From Oscillospiraceae bacterium (GTDB lineage: Bacteria > Bacillota > Clostridia > UBA1381 > UBA9506): a stretch of 64,000 nt of DNA. The stretch is taken from NCBI GenBank assembly GCA_015069045.1, contig SVJJ01000008.1, positions 1 to 64,000 of the forward strand, read 5' to 3'. A model generated the notes under the pieces. The model did not search any database. It saw nothing but the letters and a program-made list of their open reading frames with translations, and was not told the origin of the DNA. Position numbers and translations under genes: made by a program. Every line of letters begins with the position of its first letter. Position 1 is the stretch's first letter. Below, in pieces: positions 1 through 9,645 of the stretch.

Positions 1-412
1 TGTTTTCTCCTTGTACATGGTTTCTCGTCAATTCCATTTTACAAGAATTTTTCAATATGCTCTACTATTTTTTATTCTATTTTGTAAAGCTCTATTGATT
101 GGTTACCCCAATAGATATTATAGAGCCTAAAATTGAACATATTACAACTACCAATTAAGAAATATTTAATACAAATGAATGAAATATTTAATAACCAAAG
201 TATAGTGTTATTTATGTTAATAATTTCACGAAAACCAGAGGGTCTTCCATGAGAAGCTTTTTATTGCATAATTGCGTGGTTTGATACATTGAGAGAGTTA
301 CACGATGAGAAAAAATGTTATAAGCTCTTTACAAAAACAATAAAAATGTGTATAATATAACAAAAGGTTATGTATAATAACTTATTTTAATTCATTATGG
401 AGCGTGATAAAC
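1..412. other. Intergenic region left of nagB
   Basis: AT-rich region with no convincing ORF. The first 15 bases read on the minus strand give an AAGGAG ribosome-binding site, so a divergent minus-strand gene probably starts just beyond the left edge. The nagB promoter lies at the right end. I see no riboswitch or repeat here. Confidence 0.5.
328..356 (+). promoter_or_regulatory. Sigma-A promoter of nagB
   Basis: TTTACA at 328-333 and TATAAT at 351-356 with a 17-bp spacer, about 57 bp before the nagB start. Confidence 0.7.
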
Positions 413-1198
413 ATGAAATTAATCATCAAGGAAAATTATGAGGAAATGAGTGCGTGGGCTGCTCAGCATATTGCTGATGCTATTAACAACCACAAGGAAA
501 ATCGTCCTTTTGTTCTTGGACTTCCTACAGGCTCATCGCCCCTTGGCGTTTACCGAAAGCTGATTGAAATGAACAAAGCCGGCAAGGTTACTTTTAAAAA
601 TGTGGTAACATTCAATATGGATGAATATGTTGGTCTTCCCAGAGAACATGACCAAAGCTATTGGTATTTCATGCATGATAATTTCTTTAACCATATCGAT
701 ATTCCTGCTGAAAATATAAATATTTTAAATGGCATGGCCGATGATTTAGAGGCAGAATGCCAGCGCTATGAAGATAAAATTGCATCTTATGGTGGTATTG
801 ATTTATTTATGGGTGGCAGCGGTGTTGATGGACACATTGCTTTCAATGAACCCTTCACATCCTTAGCTTCTCGTACCGGTGTTCGTGCTTTAACAGAGGA
901 TACATTAATTGTTAATTCCCGGTTTTTTGATAATGACCCGGATAAAGTGCCCAAAACAGCTCTTTCTGTTGGTGTTGGCACTGTATGTGATTCCAAGCAG
1001 GTTATGTTGTTGATTAATGGTCATAATAAAGCCCGTGCATTGCGTCATTGTGTTGAAGGCGGTGTTGACCATGCGTGGACCATCAGCGCTTTGCAAATGC
1101 ATTCTGATGGCATTGTTGCATGTGATGAAGCTGCATGTGGTGAATTAAAGGTTGATACATATAAGTATTTCAAGGAGATTTACAAAAACGAAAGATAA
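413..1198 (+). CDS. nagB: Glucosamine-6-phosphate deaminase
   Basis: Converts glucosamine-6-phosphate to fructose-6-phosphate and ammonia, feeding amino sugars into glycolysis. The 261-residue protein has the family's usual length. Visible hallmarks are the [13 protein letters not shown] phosphate-binding loop near residue 37, the NMDEYVGL motif near residue 67 and the [13 protein letters not shown] motif near residue 135. The ATG at 413 is preferred over the upstream in-frame GTG at 404 because GGAG at 399-402 is well spaced for it and the N-terminus then matches known NagB. No nagA is adjacent. It is monocistronic, with its own promoter and terminator. Confidence 0.95.
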   Translation: MKLIIKENYEEMSAWAAQHIADAINNHKENRPFVLGLPTGSSPLGVYRKLIEMNKAGKVTFKNVVTFNMDEYVGLPREHDQSYWYFMHDNFFNHIDIPAENINILNGMADDLEAECQRYEDKIASYGGIDLFMGGSGVDGHIAFNEPFTSLASRTGVRALTEDTLIVNSRFFDNDPDKVPKTALSVGVGTVCDSKQVMLLINGHNKARALRHCVEGGVDHAWTISALQMHSDGIVACDEAACGELKVDTYKYFKEIYKNER

Positions 1199-1210
1199 AT
1201 ATTGTTAGTA

Positions 1211-1240
1211 AAGACCTCTGCCATGGCAGAGGTCTTTTAT
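1211..1240 (+). terminator. Rho-independent terminator after nagB
   Basis: Stem AAGACCTCTGCC / GGCAGAGGTCTT with a 2-nt centre, followed by a T-rich run. Confidence 0.85.
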
Positions 1241-1374
1241 TATATAAAAAATACAGAGCCTCTATTTTTTATCAAATCCTTAAAAATGTTTTTGCATGAT
1301 GCAAAGTATTCAACATAGGTATAAAGTTGGTTTGTGTATAGATATGATTATTTAAAAAAGTTTTATAAAACTGA

Positions 1375-1403
1375 TTGACACTTGCTCTCAGGGGCGGTAT
1401 AAT
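1375..1403 (+). promoter_or_regulatory. Consensus sigma-A promoter
   Basis: A perfect TTGACA (1375-1380), 17-bp spacer and TATAAT (1398-1403), just upstream of the transporter gene. It predicts strong constitutive transcription. Confidence 0.85.
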
Positions 1404-1436
1404 AAATCAGGTTAGTTTTTTTGTGGGGGAGTGCGT

Positions 1437-2546
1437 ATGTTTCTATCTTTTTTAAAGAAAAATATCGTGATGACAATAGCGTTGGTTGCAACGTTGATTA
1501 CCTGTTTTTTTGTACCTGTGGATAGGGTTTATTTTACTTATTTTGATATGAAGACATTAACCTGTCTTTTTTGTACCTTAGCTATTGTTTGTGCCCTGAA
1601 GAATATCCATTTTTTTCGTATTGCAGCTTATAATATTGTTTGTATGTTTAAAAATAGTCGAGCGGTTGTTTTGGCGTTGGTATGTATTACCTTTATTGGC
1701 TCTATGCTCATCGCTAACGATATGGCCCTATTAACCTTTTTGCCCTTGGGATACTTTGTTTTAAGCAGTACCCGCAAGATGGAACTGATGCGTTTTGTCT
1801 TTATTATGCAAACCATTGCGGCTAATTTAGGCGGCATGTTAACCCCCTTCGGTAATCCGCAAAATTTGTATTTGTATTCATTTTTTAATATTCCAACTAT
1901 GGAATTTATTCGCATTATGCTGTTGCCTTTTCTTATCTCCATTACATTGATTATTTTATGCTGTTTTTTTATTGTGCCTAAGGAACCCTTGGAGCTGGTA
2001 GAGGGATGTTACAAGAAAATGAACGGGAAAAGGGCAGTTGTGTATCTTATTTTGTTTGCTTTTTGTATTGCATTGGTTTTTCGAACGATTCCCTTTTATT
2101 GGGGGCTTGTTATCATACCCCCGGTTCTGCTTTTTATGGATAGATCGGCATTAAAAGCCGTTGACTATCCTCTGTTATTAACTTTTTGTGCCTTTTTTGT
2201 CTTTTCAGGCAATATGGCCAGAATTCCGTCAGTCTGTGACTTATTAGGGACTATAACGGATCGCCATCCACTTTTGACAGGGGTTCTTTCCTGCCAACTT
2301 ATCAGCAATGTACCTAGCGCTATCTTGCTCTCCAAGTTTACTATGGATTACTCGGCTCTTTTGGTTGCTGTTAATATTGGTGGCGCCGGTACACTGATTG
2401 CCTCCCTGGCAAGTTTAATTACTTTTAAGGAATATATGCGATATGAGCCAGGGCGGGGATTTATCTATATTTGGCAATATTCCTTCTACAATTTTGGCGT
2501 TTTATTAGTTTTGTTTATTATTATGGCGTTTGTACACGGCATATAA
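1437..2546 (+). CDS. SLC13/ArsB-type (ion transporter superfamily) membrane transporter
   Basis: A 369-residue, very hydrophobic protein with about ten predicted membrane helices. The segment ANLGGMLTPFGNPQNLYLYS near residue 132 is the substrate-binding hairpin type of the ion transporter superfamily (CitMHS, ArsB, SLC13), and a second pseudo-symmetric segment SNVPSAILLSKF lies near residue 285. Likely substrates are a carboxylate or another anion; the sequence does not decide. The ATG at 1437 follows GGGGGAG at a good distance; a GTG at 1431 is the alternative start. It is slightly short for the family but both halves are present. Confidence 0.75.
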   Translation: MFLSFLKKNIVMTIALVATLITCFFVPVDRVYFTYFDMKTLTCLFCTLAIVCALKNIHFFRIAAYNIVCMFKNSRAVVLALVCITFIGSMLIANDMALLTFLPLGYFVLSSTRKMELMRFVFIMQTIAANLGGMLTPFGNPQNLYLYSFFNIPTMEFIRIMLLPFLISITLIILCCFFIVPKEPLELVEGCYKKMNGKRAVVYLILFAFCIALVFRTIPFYWGLVIIPPVLLFMDRSALKAVDYPLLLTFCAFFVFSGNMARIPSVCDLLGTITDRHPLLTGVLSCQLISNVPSAILLSKFTMDYSALLVAVNIGGAGTLIASLASLITFKEYMRYEPGRGFIYIWQYSFYNFGVLLVLFIIMAFVHGI

Positions 2547-2615
2547 TGGATAAAAATACATATTTTATGTTTTTTAAGGAAAAAATAGAATGATTTTAGT
2601 TTTTTTTGGACAAGT

Positions 2616-2644
2616 TTGAAATTTAGATATATATATGTTATAAT
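2616..2644 (+). promoter_or_regulatory. Sigma-A promoter of nifJ
   Basis: TTGAAA (2616-2621), 17 bp, TATAAT (2639-2644), followed by a strong AAGGAGG ribosome-binding site before nifJ. Confidence 0.75.
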
Positions 2645-2701
2645 AGAAATGATAAATATATATACAAACTCGTTTGTATTAAACATAAGGAGGATTCCCA
2701 A

Positions 2702-5700
2702 ATGGCTAAAAAGATGAAAACCATGGATGGAAACTTTGCTGCAGCCTATTGTGCCTATGCATTTTCGGAAGTAGCATCAATCTATCCCATTACCCCTTCT
2801 TCCACTATGGCCGAATATGTGGATGAATGGAGCGCAAAAGGTCAAAAGAATATTTTTGGTCAAACTGTTGATGTTTGTGAAATGCAGTCAGAGGCTGGTG
2901 CAGCCGGTGCAGTTCACGGTTCGCTGCAGGGTGGTGCTTTAACATCAACCTTCACAGCTTCTCAGGGTTTGTTGCTTATGGTTCCCAATATGTATAAAAT
3001 TGCAGGTGAATTGCTCCCTGCGGTTTTCCATGTTAGTGCCAGAGCAATTGCGGCCCATGCTCTTTCTATTTTTGGTGACCATCAGGACGTTATGGCTTGC
3101 CGTCAAACAGGTTTTGCTATGCTGGCCAGCGGCAGCGTACAGGAAGTTATGGATTTGGGCGGTGTTGCTCATTTAGCAGCTATTCGTGGTCGTGTGCCAT
3201 TCCTTCACTTTTTTGATGGTTTCCGCACCTCTCATGAGGTACAAAAGGTAGAGGTCATGGATTATGAAGATTTAGCAAAATTGCTGGATCGCAAGGCTTT
3301 AAAAGAATTTAAAGACCGTGCTTTAAATCCTGAGCATCCCGTTCTTCGCGGTACGGCTCAAAACCCCGATATATACTTCCAGGGTAGAGAAGCAGCCAAT
3401 AAGTATTATGATGCGATTCCTGATATAGTAAATGATTACATGCAGGAAATTTCTAAGATTACCGGTCGTGAATATAAACCCTTTAATTACTATGGTGCAT
3501 CTGATGCTGAGGAAATTATTGTGGCAATGGGTTCTGCCTGTGAGGCAATTGAGGAGACCGTTGATTATTTAAATGCCCGTGGCAGAAAAGTTGGTGTAAT
3601 CAAAGTTCATCTTTATCGCCCATTCTCTGCAAAATATTTCTTTGATGTATTGCCAAAAACTGTTAAGAAAATTGCAGTTTTAGACAGAACAAAGGAACCG
3701 GGTTCATTGGGTGAACCCTTGTACTTGGATATCTGTAATCTGTTTTATGGTAAGGAGGATGCGCCGGTTATTGTTGGCGGTCGCTATGGATTGGGATCTA
3801 AGGACACAACACCGACCCATATTGCAGCTGTTTATGATAACCTAATGCAGGACAAGCCTAAGAACAACTTTACAATTGGTATTGTAGATGATGTTACCAA
3901 TTTATCTCTGCCTATTGGTGCCACTATTAATGCAGCACCTGAAGGTACAACTCGTTGTAAGTTCTGGGGCTTTGGTTCTGACGGTACGGTTGGTGCTAAC
4001 AAGGACGCCATTAAAATTATTGGTGACAACACCGATTTATATGCACAGGCTTATTTCGATTATGATTCTAAGAAATCCGGCGGTGTAACCATGTCCCACT
4101 TGCGGTTTGGTCACAAGCCCATTAAATCTACCTATTTGCTGGATGAAACAGATTATATCGCATGTCATAAACCCTCCTATATTTATCAATATGATATTTT
4201 AGAAGGATTAAAGCAAGGTGGTACCTTCCTCTTAAACTGTGTATGGTCACCGAAGGAACTGGAGGAAAAATTACCCGGCAGCATGAAACGATATATTGCT
4301 GAGAACAATATTGATTTCTATACCATTAATGCCGTTAAAATTGCCTCTGAAATTGGTTTGGGCGGCAGAATTAACATGGTTACCCAATCTGCCTTCTTTA
4401 AATTAGCTAATGTTATTCCTATTGACCAAGCTGTTCCCCTGCTTAAGGATGCCATTAACAGAACCTATGGTAAGAAAGGTCAAAAGATAGTTGACATGAA
4501 CTGCCAGGCTGTTGATTTAGCTCTGGATGCTTTAGTTAAAATTGATGTGCCCGCTGCATGGAAAAATGCTGCAGACGATGCGTTTACTGTTGATAGCAAT
4601 CGTCCTGATTTTGTTAAGAAAATTGCTGACCCTGTTAATGCACAAAAGGGTAATAAACTGCCTGTTAGTGCCTTTGTTGGTATAGAGGATGGTACCTTCG
4701 AACAAGGCACAGCCCAATATGAAAAGCGGACTATTGCAATTAATGTTCCCAACTGGATTCCTGAAAACTGTATTCAGTGTAATCAGTGTTCCTTGGTTTG
4801 CCCCCATGCAACCATTCGTCCCTTCTTGCTAACAGAAGAAGAAGCAGAAAAAGCACCGAAAGGCTTTACCACCTTGAATGCAACTGGTCCTCAGCTTAAG
4901 GGCCTTAAATTCCGTATTCAGGTTACGCCAAAGGATTGTACGGGTTGCGGTGTTTGTGCACAGACCTGTCCTTCTAAGGAAAAAGCTTTAGTTATGAAAC
5001 CAGTGGATGAAATGGTTGAACAAGAAGCTAATAACTGGGATTATGCAATGACCCTAGACCTTAAGGATAACTTGATGGATAAATCCACCATAAAGGGTTC
5101 TCAGTTTGCAAAGCCTCTCTTAGAGTTCTCTGGTGCCTGTGCAGGTTGTGGTGAAACCCCATATATTAAACTGATTACACAGTTGTTTGGTGACAGAATG
5201 ATGGTTGCCAATGCCACAGGTTGTACCTCTATTTGGGGTGGTTCAGCACCCACTACACCTTACACCGTAAACTACAAGGGTCAAGGTCCTGCCTGGGCAA
5301 ACTCTTTGTTTGAGGATAATGCAGAATTTGGTTTAGGTATGGTATTAGCATCTAAGAAAATTCGCAACACATTAAAAGATAAAATGGAAGAAGCTATTGC
5401 TACCGGTATTGACGCAGCTTTGGCCGATGCATTTCGTGAATGGATCGAGAACATGAACTGTGCGGAAGGTTCTAAAGTGGCTGCCGCTAAGGTTTGCGAA
5501 TTGCTAGCTAAGGTAGATACTTCAAAAGCTCCCTTGGCTGATATTGCCGAGAGAACAGATTACCTTGTTAAACGTTCCCACTGGGCATTTGGTGGCGACG
5601 GCTGGGCTTATGATATTGGTTACGGTGGTTTAGACCATGTTCTTGCATCCGGCGAAGATATTAATATTTTCGTTGTTGATACGGAAGTATATTCCAACAC

Positions 5701-6223
5701 CGGTGGCCAGTCCTCCAAAGCAACACCAACAGCTGCTATAGCTAAGTTTGCCGCTTCCGGTAAAAAGGTAAGGAAAAAAGACTTGGGCATGATTGCTACC
5801 ACCTATGGCTATGTATATGTAGCTCAAATTGCTCTGGGCGCCAACATGAATCAAGCTCTAAAGGCACTTCGCGAAGCAGAAGCTTATCCCGGTCCTTCTA
5901 TTGTTATTGCATATGCTCCTTGTATCAATCATGGTATTAAGGCGGGTATGAACAACACCATTAACGAAGAGAAAAAGGCCGTTGAGAGTGGTTATTGGCA
6001 TCTGTGGAGATACAATCCCTGCTTAAAAGACGAGGGCAAAAATCCCTTTGTTCTGGATTCTAAAGAGCCTACTGGCGACATTAAGGGCTTCTTAGAAGGT
6101 GAGAATCGTTATCTTAGACTGAAACAGGCATATCCCGACGTGGCAGATGAACTGTTCACTAAGGCGGAGAAGGACTTGATGGATCGTTACGAGGTTTATA
6201 AACAAATGGCCTCCTTAGGATAA
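2702..6223 (+). CDS. nifJ: Pyruvate:ferredoxin (flavodoxin) oxidoreductase
   Basis: Oxidatively decarboxylates pyruvate to acetyl-CoA and reduces ferredoxin, the central step of anaerobic energy metabolism. At 1173 residues it is the full-length single-chain homodimeric type. N-terminal pyruvate-binding domain with YPITPSSTMAEY near residue 27; transketolase C-like domain II; EKR linker; two 4Fe-4S ferredoxin motifs starting at Cys690 (CIQCNQC) and Cys746 (CTGCGVC); proximal cluster and TPP domain from Cys813 (CAGCGE) with GDGWAYDIG near 963 and NTGGQSSKATPT near 999. It is monocistronic, with a strong promoter and terminator, as expected for an abundant enzyme. Confidence 0.97.
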   Translation: MAKKMKTMDGNFAAAYCAYAFSEVASIYPITPSSTMAEYVDEWSAKGQKNIFGQTVDVCEMQSEAGAAGAVHGSLQGGALTSTFTASQGLLLMVPNMYKIAGELLPAVFHVSARAIAAHALSIFGDHQDVMACRQTGFAMLASGSVQEVMDLGGVAHLAAIRGRVPFLHFFDGFRTSHEVQKVEVMDYEDLAKLLDRKALKEFKDRALNPEHPVLRGTAQNPDIYFQGREAANKYYDAIPDIVNDYMQEISKITGREYKPFNYYGASDAEEIIVAMGSACEAIEETVDYLNARGRKVGVIKVHLYRPFSAKYFFDVLPKTVKKIAVLDRTKEPGSLGEPLYLDICNLFYGKEDAPVIVGGRYGLGSKDTTPTHIAAVYDNLMQDKPKNNFTIGIVDDVTNLSLPIGATINAAPEGTTRCKFWGFGSDGTVGANKDAIKIIGDNTDLYAQAYFDYDSKKSGGVTMSHLRFGHKPIKSTYLLDETDYIACHKPSYIYQYDILEGLKQGGTFLLNCVWSPKELEEKLPGSMKRYIAENNIDFYTINAVKIASEIGLGGRINMVTQSAFFKLANVIPIDQAVPLLKDAINRTYGKKGQKIVDMNCQAVDLALDALVKIDVPAAWKNAADDAFTVDSNRPDFVKKIADPVNAQKGNKLPVSAFVGIEDGTFEQGTAQYEKRTIAINVPNWIPENCIQCNQCSLVCPHATIRPFLLTEEEAEKAPKGFTTLNATGPQLKGLKFRIQVTPKDCTGCGVCAQTCPSKEKALVMKPVDEMVEQEANNWDYAMTLDLKDNLMDKSTIKGSQFAKPLLEFSGACAGCGETPYIKLITQLFGDRMMVANATGCTSIWGGSAPTTPYTVNYKGQGPAWANSLFEDNAEFGLGMVLASKKIRNTLKDKMEEAIATGIDAALADAFREWIENMNCAEGSKVAAAKVCELLAKVDTSKAPLADIAERTDYLVKRSHWAFGGDGWAYDIGYGGLDHVLASGEDINIFVVDTEVYSNTGGQSSKATPTAAIAKFAASGKKVRKKDLGMIATTYGYVYVAQIALGANMNQALKALREAEAYPGPSIVIAYAPCINHGIKAGMNNTINEEKKAVESGYWHLWRYNPCLKDEGKNPFVLDSKEPTGDIKGFLEGENRYLRLKQAYPDVADELFTKAEKDLMDRYEVYKQMASLG

Positions 6224-6241
6224 TATCATTCCTTTAACTGT

Positions 6242-6272
6242 AAAAGGCGACTGCATTTGCAGTCGCCTTTTT
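6242..6272 (+). terminator. Terminator after nifJ
   Basis: Stem AAAGGCGACTGCA / TGCAGTCGCCTTT followed by a T run. Confidence 0.9.
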
Positions 6273-6350
6273 TATATTGGATTAAATTGTCTATGCATGT
6301 TCTCAAAATTTCCTGAAAATGACCCTTGTAATTGATACATTCTATAGATG

Positions 6351-7082
6351 TTATATAACCAATCCGCCGTTGGGACTTACAACCTGCCCGGTAATAAATT
6401 GATTTTGACTCGATGTTAAATACACAATTAACTTAGCAATATCCATAGGTGTACCAATTTTACCCAGAGGTGTTTCATCCTTAAGAAGCATGATACTTTC
6501 TTCATCTAAATGTGCATTCATTTCTGTATCAATCACACCCGGTGCTACACAATTCACCAGAATGTTTGAGGGACCAAGCTCTTTGGCTAATGCCTTTGTA
6601 AACCCAATGACAGCGGACTTAGATGCTGAATATGCTACCTCGCAGGAACCACCTGTCATTCCCCAAATAGATGAAAGATTAATGATGTGTCCACTTTTTT
6701 GTCTGACCATATAGGGCAACACAGCACGGGTTACGTGTGCCATACCACCCATATTTACAGCGAATATCCGTTCCCATTCAGCAGGTGTTGTATCACAAAA
6801 CATTTTAGAAAGTGCAATGCCCGCATTATTAATTAAAATATCCACACCGCCCAGGTTTTGTTCCGTTATATGTACCAACTGTTCAGCCTGCATTGGGTCT
6901 GCAATGTCTGCCTTAGCAATAGAAGCATGTCCGCCGGTATTAACGATTTGGTTATATACAGCTTCTGCGGCGACTTTATTTTGATGATAATGTACCATAA
7001 CCGCCATGCCTGCTTCAGAGAAGGCTTTGGCACAAGCAGCACCAATACCACCGGATGCGCCGGTAATTAATACTGTTTTCAT
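6351..7082 (-). CDS. SDR-family NAD(P)H reductase, FabG/YmfI-like (possible EF-P 5-aminopentanone reductase)
   Basis: A 243-residue short-chain dehydrogenase/reductase. Visible: the Rossmann motif TGASGGIG at residues 7-14, the NNAG motif near 89, the catalytic Ser near 142 (LSSIWG) and YSASK near 155-159, and a C-terminal GGLVI. The length and the N-terminus resemble YmfI, which finishes the 5-aminopentanol modification of elongation factor P; a FabG-type ketoacyl reductase is the alternative. Neighbours do not help, as no efp or fatty-acid gene is adjacent. It lies downstream of the SLH gene on the same strand, separated by an intergenic hairpin. Confidence 0.7.
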   Translation of the reverse strand: MKTVLITGASGGIGAACAKAFSEAGMAVMVHYHQNKVAAEAVYNQIVNTGGHASIAKADIADPMQAEQLVHITEQNLGGVDILINNAGIALSKMFCDTTPAEWERIFAVNMGGMAHVTRAVLPYMVRQKSGHIINLSSIWGMTGGSCEVAYSASKSAVIGFTKALAKELGPSNILVNCVAPGVIDTEMNAHLDEESIMLLKDETPLGKIGTPMDIAKLIVYLTSSQNQFITGQVVSPNGGLVI

Positions 7083-7110
7083 AATAATTAATCTTCCTTT
7101 CGTCTGCCTT

Positions 7111-7140
7111 GGCAGGCCGACAGTGGATTATCGACCTGCC
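7111..7140 (-). other. Intergenic hairpin between the SLH gene and the SDR gene
   Basis: On the minus strand GGCAGGTCGA pairs with TCGGCCTGCC (10 bp with one G-U). No T run follows, so it is more likely an RNA processing or stability element, or a weak attenuator, than a full terminator. Confidence 0.4.
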
Positions 7141-7156
7141 ATTTTACATGTTGTTA

Positions 7157-8323
7157 TTATTCATCGTAAAAGAACATCTTAAATACGCCTTGTGTTTTGC
7201 GCATTTTTTCTCGATATTTATATACTTGATATAAAAGCTCTCCGGCCTGTGCTTTAACCACACTTGCATAGGGTCTAAAGGTGTTATCCTCATAGCCTTT
7301 CACAATACCATAGGCTTCCATGTTTCTGATGGCCTGGGTGGCCCATAAGGGAATGGCGTCGGCATCGGCAAAGGAAAGAGGACCTGATGCAGATTCTTTA
7401 ATATTTAAGCCGTTATTCAAAATTTGAATAGCCTGGGCACGGGTTAGGGTATCATAGGGGTTTAGGTATAACTGTCCGTTTTCCTCGGTGCCCGTAATAA
7501 TGCCGGCTTCATAGGCGGCAATGGCTTGGCGCAGCATATAAGAAGGGATATCTTTGTCAGAAAAAGGATTGTTAGCTAAACTATCCTTGGTTTTAATGTT
7601 CAAGACGCTGCAGGCTAACGTAATAAATTCTATACGGTTTAGCACCTTATTTGGATAAAAATAAAAGTGTCCGCCGATTTCCTCGCCTACGATAATTCCC
7701 TCAGCGCCTAACATACCTGCGCTGTATGCACCCCAATGCTCCAGCATATCTTCATATTGCAGAGGCTTTTGCCCGGGTTCAGGGGTCAAACTGGGATGTG
7801 GAGAAGGCGAGGGCGATTTTGTGGCATTGGGAGAAGGCGAGGGTGTATTTGTGGTGTTGGGAGAAGTGGTAGGTTCTTCCGACGGGCTTGATTCCGTGGA
7901 AATGTTGCCGATTTTAATGGTTACAGCCGAGGGATAAGGAGAGGTCAGGGTGCCGTAATGTGCATCCCATGTAAAAATAGCTTCGCCCTCGTAATCCTTG
8001 GCAGGCACAAAATTCAGCTTGTCCAAATCTTCTGTGGGAATGCCCGTATCCAAGGTTACCAACTCGGTTCCTAAACGCAGAGTGCCCGACTCTTTTGCCG
8101 TTAATTGTCGAAAAGTAATCGCTGAAAGACTACCACCAGCAGGTGGGTTAACACTTTCTGTAAAATCACGAATAGTAAAATTTAGTGTTGTATTTTTTGG
8201 GGTTTCTTTTATAAAATCATTTGCAACCAAAGGGTCATTAATACGTTCTGCCCCAACAGGAGCAACAGCAAGAGAAAAGACATATATAATGGTGCAAATG
8301 ATTGCTGTCCATATTTTGCTCAT
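7157..8323 (-). CDS. Secreted S-layer homology (SLH) domain protein with cadherin-like domain
   Basis: A 388-residue exported surface protein. The ATG at 8323 is chosen because GGAGG sits 5 nt upstream; earlier in-frame starts lack such a site. Residues 1-25 form a signal peptide ending near PVGA. Residues about 30-140 resemble a cadherin-like beta domain. A Pro/Ser/Thr-rich linker follows (about 146-185). The C-terminal half holds three SLH-type repeats, for example the segments FYFYPNKVLNRIEF, LYLNPYDTLTRAQA and NTFRPYASVVKAQA, which should bind secondary wall polymer. The repeat order and surface role are inferred; the ligand is unknown. Confidence 0.85.
   Translation of the reverse strand: MSKIWTAIICTIIYVFSLAVAPVGAERINDPLVANDFIKETPKNTTLNFTIRDFTESVNPPAGGSLSAITFRQLTAKESGTLRLGTELVTLDTGIPTEDLDKLNFVPAKDYEGEAIFTWDAHYGTLTSPYPSAVTIKIGNISTESSPSEEPTTSPNTTNTPSPSPNATKSPSPSPHPSLTPEPGQKPLQYEDMLEHWGAYSAGMLGAEGIIVGEEIGGHFYFYPNKVLNRIEFITLACSVLNIKTKDSLANNPFSDKDIPSYMLRQAIAAYEAGIITGTEENGQLYLNPYDTLTRAQAIQILNNGLNIKESASGPLSFADADAIPLWATQAIRNMEAYGIVKGYEDNTFRPYASVVKAQAGELLYQVYKYREKMRKTQGVFKMFFYDE
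7801..7866. repeat. 30-bp tandem repeat encoding the Pro/Ser linker
   Basis: Two 30-bp units (7801-7830 and 7831-7860) that differ at a few bases, plus a six-base start of a third. They encode the Ser-Pro-rich linker of the SLH protein, so linker length could vary by replication slippage in multiples of ten residues. Confidence 0.7.
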
Positions 8324-8500
8324 AACTACCTCCATATTATTTGCGTGATTACGGTTATATGGATAGTTTGTAAGCATTTTGACATTCTATGTATATCAGT
8401 TTTCTCCAACTCAAGACAATTCTGTGCAATATGTAAGAAATTAGATTTTTATCCTTTATTATCATAGAAGGAATAAAGTTACATTCAGCATACGTCTCCT

Positions 8501-8529
8501 ATTATAATGAATTTTTATGTTTTTGTAAA
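8501..8529 (-). promoter_or_regulatory. Sigma-A promoter of the SLH protein gene
   Basis: Minus strand TTTACA, 17 bp, TATAAT. It leaves an untranslated leader of roughly 165 nt before the start at 8323. The rest of the 8324-8660 gap holds only this promoter and the cysK promoter. Confidence 0.65.
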
Positions 8530-8599
8530 GATAATTAAATTAAGAATTAAAAATTACATATAATCTTTTTTAAATATTTTATAAAACGTCTAAAAAAGA

Positions 8600-8628
8600 T
8601 TGACAAATAATTCATTCAGTGACATACT
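8600..8628 (+). promoter_or_regulatory. Probable cysK promoter
   Basis: A perfect TTGACA at 8600-8605, 17 bp, then CATACT at 8623-8628. The -10 is weak. No T-box, SAM riboswitch or obvious operator is seen before cysK. Confidence 0.5.
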
Positions 8629-8660
8629 AATAGTATAAAACAAGTAGAGGATGAATGTAA

Positions 8661-9578
8661 ATGCGCGTGTATCAGAGTGTTACTGATTTAATTGGCAAAA
8701 CGCCACTGCTACAGCTTTCAGAGCCGGGGCAAGAAGGGGCATTGCTACTAGGTAAATTGGAATATAAAAATCCTGCCGGGAGCGTTAAAGACAGAGTTGC
8801 AAAAGCCATGATTGAAGAGGCGGAAAGACAAGGTTTATTAATGCCCGAATCGGTTATTATTGAGCCAACGAGCGGCAATACTGGCATTGGATTAGCTGCA
8901 GTGGCTGCTGCAAGGGGATATAGACTTATTTTAACAATGCCTGAAACCATGAGCGTAGAACGCCGTAAGCTACTCAAGGCCTATGGTGCAGAAGTGGTGC
9001 TTACCGAGGGTAGTTTAGGGATGAAAGGGGCCATTTCTAAGGCTAAGGAGCTCTCTGCAAGTATTCCGAATAGCTTTATACCGGGGCAGTTTACTAATTT
9101 AGCCAATCCAAGGGCTCATATGGAGACCACTGGGCCTGAAATATGGGAAGATACGGAGGGTAAAATAGATATTTTTGTTGCCGGCGTTGGTACAGGCGGT
9201 ACCTTATCCGGTGTTGGTGCCTACTTAAAAGCAAAAAATCCTTTTATTCAGGTTGTTGCTGTAGAACCGGCTAAATCCCCGGTTTTATCAGAAGGCAAGA
9301 CAGGTGCTCATGGATTACAAGGTATCGGTGCCGGATTTGTACCTGATACCCTTAATCAGGAAGTGTATGATGAGGTGATAACAGTTACGGAGGAGGAAGC
9401 CTATGCCGAAGGTAGAGGTTTAGCACAGAGAAAAGGCCTTTTAGTCGGGATTTCATCGGCGGCTGCCTTGTGTGCTGCTTGGCAATTGGCGAACAGACCG
9501 GAAAACAATCATAAAGTTATTGTTGTGCTCTTGCCGGATGGTGGAGACCGGTATTTATCAACGCCGATGTTTGCATAA
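8661..9578 (+). CDS. cysK: Cysteine synthase A (O-acetylserine sulfhydrylase)
   Basis: PLP enzyme joining O-acetylserine and sulfide to make cysteine. The 305 residues fit the family. PLP lysine Lys43 lies in NPAGSVKDR; the TSGNTGIG loop is at about 69-76; the GTGGT phosphate loop is near 176; the C-terminus has LLPDGGDRYLST. It is monocistronic. No serine acetyltransferase gene is adjacent. A second sulfhydrylase (metY) is encoded 20 kb away. Confidence 0.95.
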   Translation: MRVYQSVTDLIGKTPLLQLSEPGQEGALLLGKLEYKNPAGSVKDRVAKAMIEEAERQGLLMPESVIIEPTSGNTGIGLAAVAAARGYRLILTMPETMSVERRKLLKAYGAEVVLTEGSLGMKGAISKAKELSASIPNSFIPGQFTNLANPRAHMETTGPEIWEDTEGKIDIFVAGVGTGGTLSGVGAYLKAKNPFIQVVAVEPAKSPVLSEGKTGAHGLQGIGAGFVPDTLNQEVYDEVITVTEEEAYAEGRGLAQRKGLLVGISSAAALCAAWQLANRPENNHKVIVVLLPDGGDRYLSTPMFA

Positions 9579-9616
9579 AAACATACTAAAAAAATACGGT
9601 TAACTGTTAAAAAAGA

Positions 9617-9645
9617 TTGCAAAAGGTTTTTAGTTATGATATAAT
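9617..9645 (+). promoter_or_regulatory. Promoter of the cpsCD operon
   Basis: TTGCAA, 17 bp, TATAAT. Transcription from here gives a leader of about 225 nt before cpsC. Confidence 0.65.

Noticed and set aside
404-412. GTG start for nagB at 404
   Set aside because: The Shine-Dalgarno spacing favours the ATG at 413, and the N-terminus then aligns with known NagB.
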